Assembly (NCBI GenBank): GCA_030734395.1
Contig: JAUZTG010000044.1
Span: 1,674,001-1,738,000 of the forward strand
Reading direction: 5' to 3'
Source: Sarocladium kiliense
Lineage: Eukaryota; Ascomycota; Sordariomycetes; Hypocreales; Sarocladiaceae
Length of the DNA: 64,000 nucleotides
Under the pieces are notes generated by a model that was given only the letters and a program-made list of their open reading frames with translations, did no database searches and was not told the origin of the DNA. Both the position numbers and the translations under genes were made by a program. This document shows, in pieces, positions 9,140 through 20,599 of the stretch (the stretch's first letter is position 1; each line of letters starts with the position of its first letter).

Positions 9140-11604
9140 GTACTCCGCAGACGTTAAAGATCTAGTATATGGATACGTTAATAGCAGAGAGGTGTGGGTG
9201 AGATCCAGCTGCTTGGGTTCTTCACCCCTGCTCACAGGCTACGAGGTACTCCGTAAGTTGTGCATTTCTCTCACAGCAACAAACTCTGAATGATGCGGAG
9301 GAAGCGTAAGAGTTGGAATATGTAACATTTATCGCGGCCATGGGTCTCTCGTGGTAAGATACCTTAGGTGCCATCCTCAGCATCGAGAAAAGTATTATTC
9401 AATGGCATCACTAAGAATGAAAAAAGCATCGTGATCCTAGTCAACGGAGATGTGGCACTCTGCAACCTTGCTATTGGACGTACCGAGCTGGGCTGCTGTC
9501 GTGCCGAAGAAGCAATGAGAGTGCCGAGAGGTGCTGGATATGAGTATCTCGCTTTGCCTCGACCTCCATCTTCCCCTATATCTTGAGATTGGATAGTTCC
9601 ACGTGTGATTGCTTCATTTCAAGAAGAAGCAAGCCACTCGCGCGATGGGGATCGTCAAATGCGACAGATGGCAGCCTTCCAAAAAGTCGCAGCTGGGCTG
9701 AATCAAGCTCATCCCGGCGTGAACGAGGTCGAGGATCCCCCACGCCAATATCAACAGGGGCCCCACCGATTGCTTGTCAATTCAGTGACAATGCAGCCTT
9801 TGTCTCTGCTGGGGGCAACCCACCCAATGGACATTATATAGTGGTGAGTTCACCTCATTTATTAATTACCTTACTTACGACAGGTCAGCGACCACCCGCT
9901 GATAAGAAGCATGGACCCTAGATTGGTCTCAGCGTTTTTAGCGGGTCCGCTGCGATAAGCTCCCGTCCCTGGCTGAGTCGCTTCCTCCACTCTTCGTCAC
10001 GTCAAGCCCTCCACTCGGGTCTGTGGGCTTCACGAGAAGCAACATTCGCTGCACCAGTGCCACCACCGTCACCGTTGCTGCCAACCCGACGATGGATCCT
10101 GTCCCAAGCTATCGATTTCCAGGGTCTTGTCTGCCCTCTACTTGTTGGTTTTATGAGGCACCTTGAAGGCAGTATCTCTTAACTTGGGGTGGCATGAGAT
10201 GAATCGTCCCCCGTCCGTGAGTGGCTGTCATCCTCCCCCATCCATGCCATCGGATGGCCCCCTAACAAGCACAGGAACCGGGTTCAACTTTTCTTTATTT
10301 CTCCCGAGTCCTTTGTCTTCACCCTCAGCCACCAAGTCTCAGAGAAATACTCAAGAAACCGTCCGTCGTCCTGGACAAGACATGCTTGGTTGCGCGCTAC
10401 GGCCCTGGCCTGCTCCCCACCACCACCACCACGGCTTCCCTCGCGTTCTCGACGCCCGCAGCGCCCGCAACGCCCGCAAGAACCGTTGCACACGGACTCC
10501 CGGGGCTTTGACAGCTCTTTGGACCTGGTGAAGTAAAGCGCCTTCACCAACACTCCCACGAGCGGGAACCAGGCGCCGGCCGTTTCGTTTCGTGGACTAT
10601 CCCTGCGAACCACGCGAGGCTTCGGCTCCTTCAAGCCCTCCGCCATTCGCGCCGCCAGCTTGATCCAAGCTCGAAATAGCTTGGGACAAGAGAGACGAAC
10701 AGCGATACTCGCCGACGACACTGCCTTCGATATATGACCTTCCGAGACACAGCGTCACCGTAATTCCATACCCGATACCCTGTCTGCCAACTCCCCTTGC
10801 CTCGAATCGTACCTCACATCTCACTGCTTGCGGGCGCAACGGCAGTATTAGCTTTTCCCCCGTCTGACGGCATTGGCTCTGCGACTGCCCTTCTTGCGAA
10901 CCACCGTCTTAATAAGGCCCTGGTTATTGCTCGCTTCTCTCGTTGGGCCCAGAAACAAGAACTATTTGTTTCAAACACACAGCACAGAGCAACCCCCTCA
11001 AGGTTTGGAACTTCATCCATCCCGGAACAGGGGTTTGCATTCGTCCCGAGAAGCGCTGTGCGTCGACCGTTCTTGTCGCATCCTTTGGCCCTGCGCTTCT
11101 CATTGGGGAGAGTGCTGCTGCTTGTTGTCGCGTCTTTGCTTTTCCTCGTCCTGAGTGTTGCATCGGGCACACTCAAGTTGCCGTCTTCCCCAGAACTCAA
11201 TCTCTCCTCTCCTCACCTTCTCTCTTCTGCTGCCACATTTACTGTCTGTATACACTCATTTTCCGTGCACGAAAATCTCGTCCTGGGCATCAAGACCTCG
11301 GCTACGAGAGCTGCTTCACTCAACGCGCACGCACACAAGGTGTTTCCATACCTCGGATGTTATGACACCTTTCTGACGCACGAGAGAACCGCAAGAAGTC
11401 TTTCTCAGTGACTGAAGCTGTTGCTTACCACAAACAAAAGGTCAATATTGCGGGAGTTGCGAACAAGAGCGGCCGCCCGAAGCAGCCATATATATAGCTC
11501 GCCTTTTCGGTCAGTTAATCCTACAACACAATAGACAGTGAGCTGCTGCGAGACCTACCCTCCTGTCACCCGCTTTATACACCTCGCGTCAATCGAGAGC
11601 CAAC
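9140..11604. other. Intergenic region and likely long 5' leader of the 1002-aa gene
   Basis: No supported protein gene. From about 10750 to 11600 the plus strand is rich in C/T and short overlapping open frames, as expected for a long promoter and 5' untranslated leader before the ATG at 11605. A copy of GAGGTACTCCGTA lies at 9243-9255. An A/T-rich box TATATATAG at 11489-11497 lies about 110 bp before the start codon. Confidence 0.45.
9243..9255 (+). repeat. GAGGTACTCCGTA motif, copy 1
   Basis: Exact 13-mer found twice more in the window, at 25491-25503 (reverse strand) and 31144-31156. The core GTACTCCGTA is near-palindromic. A looser copy, TAGGTACTCCGCAG, starts at 9138. Confidence 0.6.
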
Positions 11605-14600
11605 ATGTCGGGACGCAGCGCACATGTGCGCAAAAAGATCCACGAACCCAGCAAGGGCAAAGGCGCCGAGCGTCGGAAGTCATCTGCCTCAGCTGATCGT
11701 GATGACATCGCTGTCATTGCCGACTTCCCAATGCCGTCCGGGCCTCTTGGTACAGGAGTCGGCACCACTAACGCTCGATTCCTGAAGTTTTCCGACAACA
11801 TGTCTCCGCCGCCCGGTGTCATGGAATCCTCAGGATATGCGCCAGGCAGCAGCGCCTGGAATCGCAATCCCAGTGTCAGGAGCGGTGGTAGCAGTGGATC
11901 TAATGGGGATGCTGCATATGGTGCGGGTGGTATGGACGAGTACGGGTTCACGAGACAAAGAAGGCCAACCATCAAAACAGAAGATGTCAGCGGGATTGAG
12001 CGCAGTGGCCTGAGGAGTATGATCGATAAGAAGAGCGACGGTGTTCGAAAGGGTCTTGCTAAGACTTTTGCATTTCGCAAGAAAGAGAAGGACGGATTGA
12101 GCCCGGAACAACGACCAGCGAGCGCTGCCACTGTCCGCCCAGATGTGTATTCGCCACCAGGACGACAGCATCAAGGATACGATCACTTCGCTGCCCATCC
12201 ATCAATGGCTCCACACATGCCTCTTCCACGACAAAATCTCACACCTCACCAGTACCCTGTCCAACAGAGCCAACTTCCACAGCACCGATGGCCTGGCACG
12301 ATGCAAGACTCGTGGGAGAATAGTGGCATGGGGCCTCCTCCGACAGGGAAGCTCCCACCGATACCCCAAAGTCAGGGCCCGCCCATCAAACGATGGATCG
12401 GGGCGGGAAGGCCAGTGCAGCGGTGGAACAAGTTGCGCAAAGATCCGGAACTTTGGGATCCAAACGGGGACGTATTGGTATTTTTGTCAGCCAAAGGCCA
12501 GACACCAAGGCCGCCGCCAAGCTTCCGTCTCTCTTCCCACATCATCGAAGCAACAGAAAGCCGGTATCTTGTCACACAGCTACGAGAGGGCTTCAATGAG
12601 GATGATCCCTACAGTCCATCAGCATCGTCGCCTTTAGGTGGTCACCCCCACACTCATCTGCACCCCGGTATGGGCCGAGGTGGTCAACCCACACCCCCTA
12701 TTTCGGAAGACGCAAGCATTGGTGATGCAGACGGTCAGATCTCATATGAGATGTACTTCCCAGCGCCTATGAACCTCACCCGCACCGATCAGCTTCGTCA
12801 TCAAATCACCACGCGCAACGTTTTTGCTCTGCTCTACCATGCGTCCTTGGTAGGGATCTCTCTGCACCAGGCGCTCGCCGACCTTCATACGCGGCTGGAT
12901 GCATACATGCCCCCGGAGAGCGACAACGTTGGGCAGATTATCAATTATTTATCGGCACGCGGAATTGATGATGTCCGTTCGGATCCGGAAACTGCAGTTT
13001 CTCTGCTCTCCTGGTCTGAAGGTCAGGATGTGCGGTGGGAAGAAGGGTGGCGCGAGTGCTTCATCCACTGCACCGGCATGTATCGGGACTTGGAAAGATG
13101 TGCCGACTTCAAGACTACGACTCCTATCACAAAGGCGCTCCTCGAGCGGGCGTGCTTGGAGATGCAACTCCGCGTGCAATCCGCAGAGGAGCGGCTGGCA
13201 GAATTTGCTTATGATGACATGTGGCCATCATCTATGCCCGTTGCAAAGTCAGCAGCAAGAGCATCCGCAGGGAGACTTCAGCAAATGTTTGTGACTCATT
13301 ATGCCCGAATCTATGGCAGCTGGCCCCCAGCAGCAATGCCGAATCAGAGGTCGCCGCCTGGGACCCCGATGGAGGAGAACGAACTGCCGGAGGAGGACAT
13401 GTGGCTCACCAGAACCATCACGGCGCATCTTCAGAGAGATTTCGGTGCCCTATACGACTATCTTGTCAATCGTGATGTTGTCTGGGATGTTTCTGAGGCT
13501 AGGTCAGGCCGCAAGTGGCTAATGGCTTCCGAGAGTGGTAACCGGGCATTTGAAGCAGACATCCCTGACGTGCCAATGACGGATCTCCTCATCGAATTCG
13601 ACAACAGACTCCGCTTCCCGCACGTACCCCATCCCTACCCACTGGTGCCCGAGTCAATACCCCCAACTGTAGGTTTGCCAAGCTCGGCAAGTAAGAATAG
13701 CCTATTCAAGTCGAGCAGCAATACGGGTGGGAAGGGCAACGACGGAAAGATGGGTGCAAGCAGTGGCAACGGCAAAGCTGGCTCAATGGAGCGGCGCGTG
13801 CATCTGGCGTATACTGAGAGCACAAACATCTACGCGCTGGGCAGCGACTTCACTCACAGCGACCTAATCGACGCCTTTGTTGCTTTCGAGAAAACCGACA
13901 GAGTCGGAGAGGTGGATCCTGCAACAGCACGACGTGGTCGATGGGTGCTGATCTACGGTGTCCTTCAGACGCTAGCATCTGTCTCCGTGGATACACCTAG
14001 GGTACGTTATCATGATGGCGTCAGCTATCACCTCAGCCCAAGACTTCGGGGCTCCAAGATCCCGCCTTGGAAGGGCGCAGTGACTTCGATGGGGGCAGAA
14101 GAAGCAGGACATGAGATGTCTCACTGCTGGCGAGTTCCAGAAACTTGGGCCACTGCTGGAAGCAGTGGAGACGACGACGAGCAGGATCGCTACTCGGAAG
14201 GCTCAAGCGGGAGCATGGAACGCGGTGAAGGTGATATGCTTAGTGGGATTAGTATGAGCGGAAGCGCAACGATGACGACGGCATCATCGGTGGGAAGTAG
14301 CGGCCGAGGCAAAGTGGCCAGCGAGAGCAGTGTCGCGGCCGGGAAACGCGTGGTATCGGCACATACTTACCGTGCATTCCCGACGATCAAGACCAGTAAC
14401 ACTCGCAGTGGAAGGGACGGCTCGCGAAGCCGCTCTACAAGCTCTTACCTTCTGGATGAAGCGTCTAGTGCGACTGGAGAGGGAGGCAGCGTTCGAAGTG
14501 ATAGCGCAAGACGAAGAGAAAAACCGTTACTTGAGAGAGATGAAGATGAATACGAGGGAATGGAGCGGAGCAGAGGCCGGAGAATTCGGGACTTTGACGA

Positions 14601-14613
14601 AGAGACGCGTTGA
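11605..14613 (+). CDS. Large fungal protein of the DUF8004 type
   Basis: Single uninterrupted frame of 1002 aa. The first 250 residues and the last 200 are Ser/Gly/Pro/Arg-rich and look disordered. The core starts around residues 260-330 (RWIGAGRPVQRWNKLRKDPE, then a GDVLVFL strand) and continues through a helical block around residues 390-570 (repeated Leu/His/Arg helices, SARGIDDVRSDPETAV, SWSEGQDVRWEEGW). A later conserved part near 640-820 contains DYLVNRDVVWD and GRWVLIYGVLQTLASVSVDTP. This arrangement matches a conserved ascomycete family known only as a domain of unknown function, which I recall as DUF8004. The N-terminus (HVRKKIHEPSKGKG) and tail are basic. No catalytic motif is visible. 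A cytoskeletal, signalling or nuclear role cannot be told from sequence. Confidence 0.8.
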   Translation: MSGRSAHVRKKIHEPSKGKGAERRKSSASADRDDIAVIADFPMPSGPLGTGVGTTNARFLKFSDNMSPPPGVMESSGYAPGSSAWNRNPSVRSGGSSGSNGDAAYGAGGMDEYGFTRQRRPTIKTEDVSGIERSGLRSMIDKKSDGVRKGLAKTFAFRKKEKDGLSPEQRPASAATVRPDVYSPPGRQHQGYDHFAAHPSMAPHMPLPRQNLTPHQYPVQQSQLPQHRWPGTMQDSWENSGMGPPPTGKLPPIPQSQGPPIKRWIGAGRPVQRWNKLRKDPELWDPNGDVLVFLSAKGQTPRPPPSFRLSSHIIEATESRYLVTQLREGFNEDDPYSPSASSPLGGHPHTHLHPGMGRGGQPTPPISEDASIGDADGQISYEMYFPAPMNLTRTDQLRHQITTRNVFALLYHASLVGISLHQALADLHTRLDAYMPPESDNVGQIINYLSARGIDDVRSDPETAVSLLSWSEGQDVRWEEGWRECFIHCTGMYRDLERCADFKTTTPITKALLERACLEMQLRVQSAEERLAEFAYDDMWPSSMPVAKSAARASAGRLQQMFVTHYARIYGSWPPAAMPNQRSPPGTPMEENELPEEDMWLTRTITAHLQRDFGALYDYLVNRDVVWDVSEARSGRKWLMASESGNRAFEADIPDVPMTDLLIEFDNRLRFPHVPHPYPLVPESIPPTVGLPSSASKNSLFKSSSNTGGKGNDGKMGASSGNGKAGSMERRVHLAYTESTNIYALGSDFTHSDLIDAFVAFEKTDRVGEVDPATARRGRWVLIYGVLQTLASVSVDTPRVRYHDGVSYHLSPRLRGSKIPPWKGAVTSMGAEEAGHEMSHCWRVPETWATAGSSGDDDEQDRYSEGSSGSMERGEGDMLSGISMSGSATMTTASSVGSSGRGKVASESSVAAGKRVVSAHTYRAFPTIKTSNTRSGRDGSRSRSTSSYLLDEASSATGEGGSVRSDSARRREKPLLERDEDEYEGMERSRGRRIRDFDEETR

Positions 14614-14919
14614 ACTTGGATGTTTGGAGTGGAACGATTTGGATGAATGATGTGTTACCCAGCGGAGGGAGGACATAATGCGGATGAACTCAGAGGATGA
14701 GATAGGTTGTCAATAGATGAGTATTGTTACTCCAGCGTTAGGTACTGTACGCAGATCACGAATATGTCTATCACGGATAACAGTCGAAAAAGCAAGTTTT
14801 TGAACAGATATGACAGCGACTGAATATAATCAGGGTAGACGATGGCAGCACGACCTGAGTAATCCATCCTTGTTAAGGTGGGCAAGCCTGTAGGAAGTGA
14901 AGATTGCCCCTATCCAGAT
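14614..14919. other. Convergent 3' flanks
   Basis: A/T-rich spacer between the DUF8004-type gene and the C2H2 gene, which end towards each other. Nothing else is seen. Confidence 0.4.
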
Positions 14920-15819
14920 TTATATTTCATCTGCGACCTCACTTATTCCATGTAGTTTAGGACCTGCACCTGACGCATCGGCTTCCCCACCACCCCCGGT
15001 CTCACAGGCTTCATCAGACGGAGAACCCCAAAGATCCGGATCTTCATCCGACTCGGCAAAGAAGTCATAACCCTCCCCGCCAGCCTCCGGCTTGTGTTTC
15101 GTGATGTATCGTCTAGCGAAACTGTCAAGCTCCTTCGCCAGCTCCGGAGCTTCTCTGTCTAAAGCATCCGACATGCCATTGCCTGTCAAAATAGATGGGG
15201 GCTCTATTCCAGGAAAATTACCAAACCCGGGATATGTTGGCCCCGGTGATCGGGCCCCAGACATACTGAACCCCTCGCCCGGCAGGCTTTTATCAGGCTT
15301 GTAACTGTATCCGATCTTATCCCTTGTACCTCTCCTTGGTGGACCATTCTTCTCCACGACACGAGGCGGCCGCACAAGTGGGATCATCAGGTAATGAACG
15401 CCTTCGACTACAGAAGCCTTGGAGCCTGTAATTCCAAATGTTTGAAGCAGTCCGTGTCGATGATGGGTCCTAAGATGAGTCCTAATTTCAGACCAAGGCC
15501 CGTCGCGATAGAAACTCTGTTCGCACCATAGACAACGGATGGTGGCATGCGCGACCTCGATGTGCTTTTGCATTGCCCGGTTTTCGGTGAAGGACTCGCA
15601 ATGAAAGCAGTTCTGGAAGGGGCAGGACATGGTATCCGGACTTGGTGCTTGTGACCGACGGTCTCGTGAGCGGGCTCGAGCCCGAGAGGTATGTGGCACG
15701 ATGCACTCTTGGCTTATGTCGATATGGAATGCTTTCGCCCTACTTCGTGTGATGCGTGGCCCGGGAGCTGACCTATTTGCTCTTGACAAGGAGTTCTCTC
15801 TTAACTTTCGTTTGGACAT
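14920..15819 (-). CDS. C2H2 zinc-finger protein, probable DNA-binding regulator
   Basis: Single-exon 299-aa protein. It begins with a basic, Ser/Arg-rich region (SKRKLRENSLSRANRS, RARARSRDRR) that could be a nuclear localisation signal. Two adjacent fingers follow at about residues 66-120: C-x4-C-x(12)-H-x4-H (CPFQNC...MQKHIEVAH) and C-x2-C-x(14)-H-x3-H (CLWCEQSF...IRTHLRTH). The rest is Pro/Gly/Asp-rich without known domains and ends in an acidic stretch (DFFAESDEDPDLWGSPSDE). The fingers support nucleic-acid binding; the target is unknown. Confidence 0.75.
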   Translation of the reverse strand: MSKRKLRENSLSRANRSAPGPRITRSRAKAFHIDISQECIVPHTSRARARSRDRRSQAPSPDTMSCPFQNCFHCESFTENRAMQKHIEVAHATIRCLWCEQSFYRDGPWSEIRTHLRTHHRHGLLQTFGITGSKASVVEGVHYLMIPLVRPPRVVEKNGPPRRGTRDKIGYSYKPDKSLPGEGFSMSGARSPGPTYPGFGNFPGIEPPSILTGNGMSDALDREAPELAKELDSFARRYITKHKPEAGGEGYDFFAESDEDPDLWGSPSDEACETGGGGEADASGAGPKLHGISEVADEI

Positions 15820-16787
15820 GGCTGGTGCTTTAGTTTCTGTGAGATGAACAGATGAGATGGTTCGTATGATGACATTCGTCCTGATCGAGGTGAATATGCT
15901 GACCCTCTTAGGTTATTCCTGTGATGTCGTCGCTGGTTGTAAGACGAGATGTTGTGGAAATTGTCGAAAGTGTGTAATGAGAATCGAAGATCACTTTCAA
16001 CCAGGCTCGATCTTGTGTGAGCCGGGATGCAACAGTTTATAATCCATCATTAGATCATTTATGATGAATCCCCCCCCTAAGACTCAAGCTCTTAGAGTTG
16101 CTACAGTTCTAAGGGATCTTTAGGTGATCTCAAAGGCGATCATGAGGGAGTGTGTGGATCAAAGCCGGGAGCTCCCCAGTAGGTAAACCGCATTCTGACT
16201 TCATGTATGTCAGAAGTTCACTCGATTTGTCGCACAGTGTGTCTGGAATGGTCTTGATTAGGAGCTCCTGCTGGTTAAATGTTCTTTTCGAACATTGAAG
16301 TATCTGTGTAGTCTCCTGTACTTTAGGAAGTTGTGTCAGCCGGCTGACCATCAGAGAGGATCACCGTACCTTATTCAACTGCGCCACTTATCAGGCTATG
16401 GAACGAGAGCATACAAAAGGCCTTTCATCGACCAAAATAGCCATATTGGGGCCACACTCGTGCCGAAGGTCCAGGTAGCCTCTTCGCTCTGCCCTGCAGC
16501 CTTTGTAGTGAGTGTGCAACGCGCCATGCCATATTTGCTTGAAGTCGATTGCACAAACCACTCTGCGACCAGCTTTCTGCAAAGACTCTGAAACAAAAGG
16601 GACCGAAGCCCCTGCACAGTATGATTTTATCTAAAGTCATCTTGAAGCGAGAACCCGTAGGTCCAGTGATCCGCACTCTCTTCCTGTTGTACATTGCAAA
16701 TCGCCATTTGGTAGCCAACCATACGCCACTGCCGGTATCCGAAACGCCAAAGTTCATCCCATGTGCTAGGAAATGTTCTCCCACCTC
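15820..16787. other. Intergenic region
   Basis: 5' flank of the C2H2 gene and 3' flank of MSH6. A small imperfect stem (CTAAGA...TCTTAG) lies near 16077-16095. No gene is supported. Confidence 0.45.
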
Positions 16788-19700
16788 TCAAAGGTTGCCA
16801 ATCGCCTGAAGCATAACTTCAAGCGCATCATCTTGAACATCCACGCTGTCGCCGAGCAGTGAGCTGACGTCGCTCAGCATACCCAGAGGAATGTAACACC
16901 CCGTCTTCGCCTTCTCCAGGCTGTCCTTGAGCCGGCTCGTGTGTTCCCAGTCACGCGCAGCGACTTCAGCCCGCTCAATGACTCTGTTGGAGATGCCACA
17001 CATAGCGGCGCAATGCATGCCGAAGCTTCCTTCTGCCACCCCATCCTCAAGTTTGTACAGGAAGGTCACCTTCCGCTCCTCATCATCGACATGAATTTGC
17101 ATTCGACGAGCTCGGATCTCCGGGTGATTCTCGAATTCCGTTGCGAGTGAGTGATAATGCGTCGCGAAATAGCCGATGCAGCCGATGTGTGTGGCGACGT
17201 GATGAAGCACAGCTTGGGCCACAGCCACTCCATCGTAAGAGCTGGTTCCGCGGCCCAGCTCGTCCAGAATGACAAGAGATCGTGGCGTTGCCTCAGATAG
17301 AATCTTCTTCGTTTCGGAAAGCTCGACAAAGAAGGTTGACTGCGCGGCAAAGATGTTGTCGTTGGCTCCAAGTCGAGACATGATCCGGTCAACAGGAGTT
17401 AGTCTGGCGGACTTTGCAGGAACGTGGCAGCCGATCTGAGCCATGATAACCGCAATGCAGGACTGCAAATTGTTAGTGACCTTGTGCAAACATGGGAGAA
17501 CTTTGACCAACATACCATGCGTAGCACTGTTGACTTGCCAGCCGCGTTTGCGCCAGTCAGAAGGTTGAGTCTAGCCTCGTCGCCACCGAGCTTGATGTCG
17601 TTGGGTATGAAGTCCCCAACTGTGTTGATCATGCAGGGGTGGCGTAACTCTTCGAACTCGACTACACTGCGCTCCTCGTCCACAAAATGTGGGCGGCAGC
17701 TTGGTTGACCCAGGGATGCGGATGCCTTGGCAATGCTCACGAGACAATCCAGCTGGGCGACAATCCGAATAGCCTTGATCCATGTGTCGTAATCTACGTC
17801 AAACTTACGGAAGAATCTAGAGGCGACTTCGCGAACGAGCTGAGAGTGCGTTTCCTCAGCCTCTTGGAGCTCGCGAACAAGGTTCGTCAGCTCGGGGAAG
17901 TACCACCGCTTCAGGTCCTTGGTAGCAGACATTTGACGCCAGTTTGCCGGGACTTTGGCTGTCCTCGGCGTTTCCATCTGATAGATCTCCTTCCCAATGT
18001 CCGTGTACTTTAGACCACGGCACTTGAGCTCCGCTTTCTTCTTCGCCAGCAGATCGTTGAGCTGACCTTTGATGTCGTCGATCTGCGCGAGACTCTGGTC
18101 AAATTGCTCGTCGATCCCAACCTCAGGAATGAGCAGCTTCTCTTGCTTAGCCTTTTGACGGTTGAAAGCTGTCCTCCAATAGCTCAGAGGCTCATCAAGA
18201 TCAGGCATGGAACTGATCAGCTGGTCCACGATACCGTTGCCACCTTTGTATGGCTCCAGAAGAGACATGGTATACTCGATTTGTTCGAACCCTTCGAGGA
18301 CACGGACGAAGTCCTCAGGTCTACACGCGCCAGCATGAATACGGGAGATCAGTCGCTCCAGATCAGGCATCTTTACGAGCTGCGAAGCGAATTGTTCCCG
18401 TATGGTTTGGTCTTGGTTGAGCATCTCCACAGCATCCAGGCGATCATTGATGCGGCCAATATCACAAAGAGGATGTGCCACCCATTGTCGAAACAGTCGC
18501 TTCCCAAATGGTGTAATACAGCGATTGAGGAGCGCGAAAAGAGTGCCATCGGGGCCGCTGTTGACCGAGTTGGAGAATAGTTCGAGATTGGTTAAAGTCT
18601 GGCCATCGAGCACGAGCGTACCGTTCTTCTGGATTGGATTGTATGCCTCAAAACTGCCTTGAGACAGCAGTGGTCGCTCTAATTTCAAGAACTTGAGATA
18701 AGAAACCAAACCACCGAGCGCAGAGAAGACGAGGTCGTCACTCTTAAATTGCTGCAAAGCCTCTGGCCAGCTTTCATCCTCTTCGGTTTCGTTGACGAAG
18801 TACTTGCCAATATCCAGCTCACGGCGCGTGAGATCCGCGTCCCAGAACTCGGATCCGGGTTTGAGCTGTGTCCAGATCGTCGTAGGGCTGGTATTGTTTT
18901 TGAGTATCCGCAGCGCCTTGGTTGAGAGCTGAGACTTCTCAAGAACCAGCTCTCGCGGACCAGTCTGGGCGATGATAGTCTCGAATTTGGTGTAGTCGAC
19001 GTCGTCGACAAAACCTGAGAGGTGAAATCTGCCTGTGGCAGTGTCAACGAAGGCTATACCGAACGTCGGACAGTCATCAATGATCTGCTCTTTGATTGCG
19101 ACACAGTAGGCAGCCATGTCGTCTTGGAGCATACCACCATCGACGAGGGTGCCTCCAGTGAGCACGCAGGCGAGCTCTCGGGTAATGACCTTGTCTTTTT
19201 TGCTGTCTCTGTCCTGGCGCTCGCGCATCTCCTTGCCCAGATTAGTTTCCATCTGATCGACACGAGCCACCTTGTATTGCTTCGCGATAAACTGATTGAC
19301 CCAATGATCAAGTGAGCTCTCCGGCACTCCAACCATCCGCATGTTGACGCGATCAGTCATTTTGAAGTCGAACTCTTGGTGGCCAATGGTTGCGTCCTTT
19401 TCGTAGAGCTCATAAAACTTGCCCTTCTTGAAGAAGACAATGGTATCCCAGAGGTTCTGCTTGATAGCCCAGTACTGCTTCTCGAATGGCGAAAATTTGT
19501 TCCACGCCATAGGTGGGATGAAAATGGTTCGTGGATCGTACTCAGGATCGCCTGGGCTGCGCTTTTCCTTGTCCTGAATCTTAGCCAGCCATGGGTAGCG
19601 CTGTTCTGGCTCCTTGGTATGGGCTTTCTCCTTCACCTTTGGATCCCTAGGTGCGCGTTCTGCGGGCGTTGTGACTGGCCGCTTTTCGTTACTCTCAGGG

Positions 19701-20599
19701 TCATAGCTCCACTGGCCAGTGGAGGTAGGCGGTATATCATCGAGTGAGATATCTTCATGTTGAATAGTTGGCTCTTCAGCCTCCGGCACCGGCATGATAC
19801 TGGATCGCTTTCTGGATGACTGAGGTTTCGCGGCCCTCTTGCGCTTTCTTGACCGAGATTCGCTGTCCTCAGACTCATCAGAAACAACGAAGTCCTCCAT
19901 CAAATCATCTAGTTGTGTTATGTTAGTTGAGTGGAAGGTTTTTCGGAGAGATTATACCAACCATCCTCGACATCCTCAGCACCGTCCTCTCCAAGGTCAA
20001 AGTCGTCCTCGTCCTCTTCCTTGACGACTGCTCGACCTGTAGTCCGCCGGCGCTGCTTTGAGGAGGCAAAGGTGAACGGCTCTTCATCATCTGAGGATTC
20101 GGCATAGTTTACAACTTTCTTCGCCTGTTGTAGCGTGTCAATATTGTCTTCTGCCTCAGGCACTGTAGACGCGTACCTTGCGACCGGGACTGCTCCCCAA
20201 CGGTGCTTTGTGCTGGCTTGCCGTATTCGCCACAGTCTTCTGCTTCGGCGTGGGAGCCTCATCTGATCCGTGGACCCCAGCTTCGTGGTTCTCTTGAGAG
20301 CTGGTAGGCTCAACTGCATCACTGCTGGGAACGGGTGTCGACATCTTTGTGGGTTTCCTGGTCTTTGGCAAAGAGTTGGCTTTTGTGGTCTCTTGAAGGC
20401 ACGAGGGCGAGGCTTGTGTTCGGGACGGGACCTTTGCAAGAGGCGATGAGGCAGGGGCTGCAGGCCCCCCCGGTGATGATTTCTGGAAGAAGGACATGAT
20501 GCTCCTTTGCTTGGCTGAGGCAGAGCCGCTGGCGTTAGAAGCTCCTTTCGTGTCCCTTGCAGGCGTCTGGGCCGCGGCGGCAGCCTTTTCTGAAGCCAT
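16788..20599 (-). CDS. MSH6: DNA mismatch repair protein Msh6 (MutS-alpha subunit)
   Basis: Partner of Msh2 in the nuclear MutS-alpha dimer, which recognises base mismatches and small loops. Exons 20599-20177, 20124-19962, 19908-17516 and 17462-16788 sum to 3654 nt (1217 aa), with introns of 52, 53 and 53 nt. The N-terminus has a PCNA-binding motif QRSIMSFF at residues 31-38, followed by a disordered, Ser/Glu-rich region. The mismatch-binding domain has the diagnostic Phe-x-Glu in KKGKFYELYE. The ATPase domain has Walker A TGANAAGKST (about 980-989), Walker B RSLVILDELGRGTSS (about 1050-1065) and the signature around FATHYHSLA. The Lys/Asp/Glu-rich exon 2 matches the acidic segment of fungal Msh6 (VVNYAESSDDEE). 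Divergently arranged with DPH2. All key catalytic motifs are intact. Confidence 0.96.

Noticed and set aside
10797..11411. 204-aa open frame with hydrophobic segments before the DUF8004-type gene
   Set aside because: Composition is Leu/Ser/Pro-rich from C/T-rich DNA, with overlapping open frames in other phases and no domain. It is better read as a promoter and 5' leader.
16788..20599. Frameshift between the MSH6 N-terminal exon and the acidic segment
   Set aside because: A 52-nt intron (20176-20125) with GT and CAG joins GRK to AKKVVNYAES in frame, so the gene is intact.
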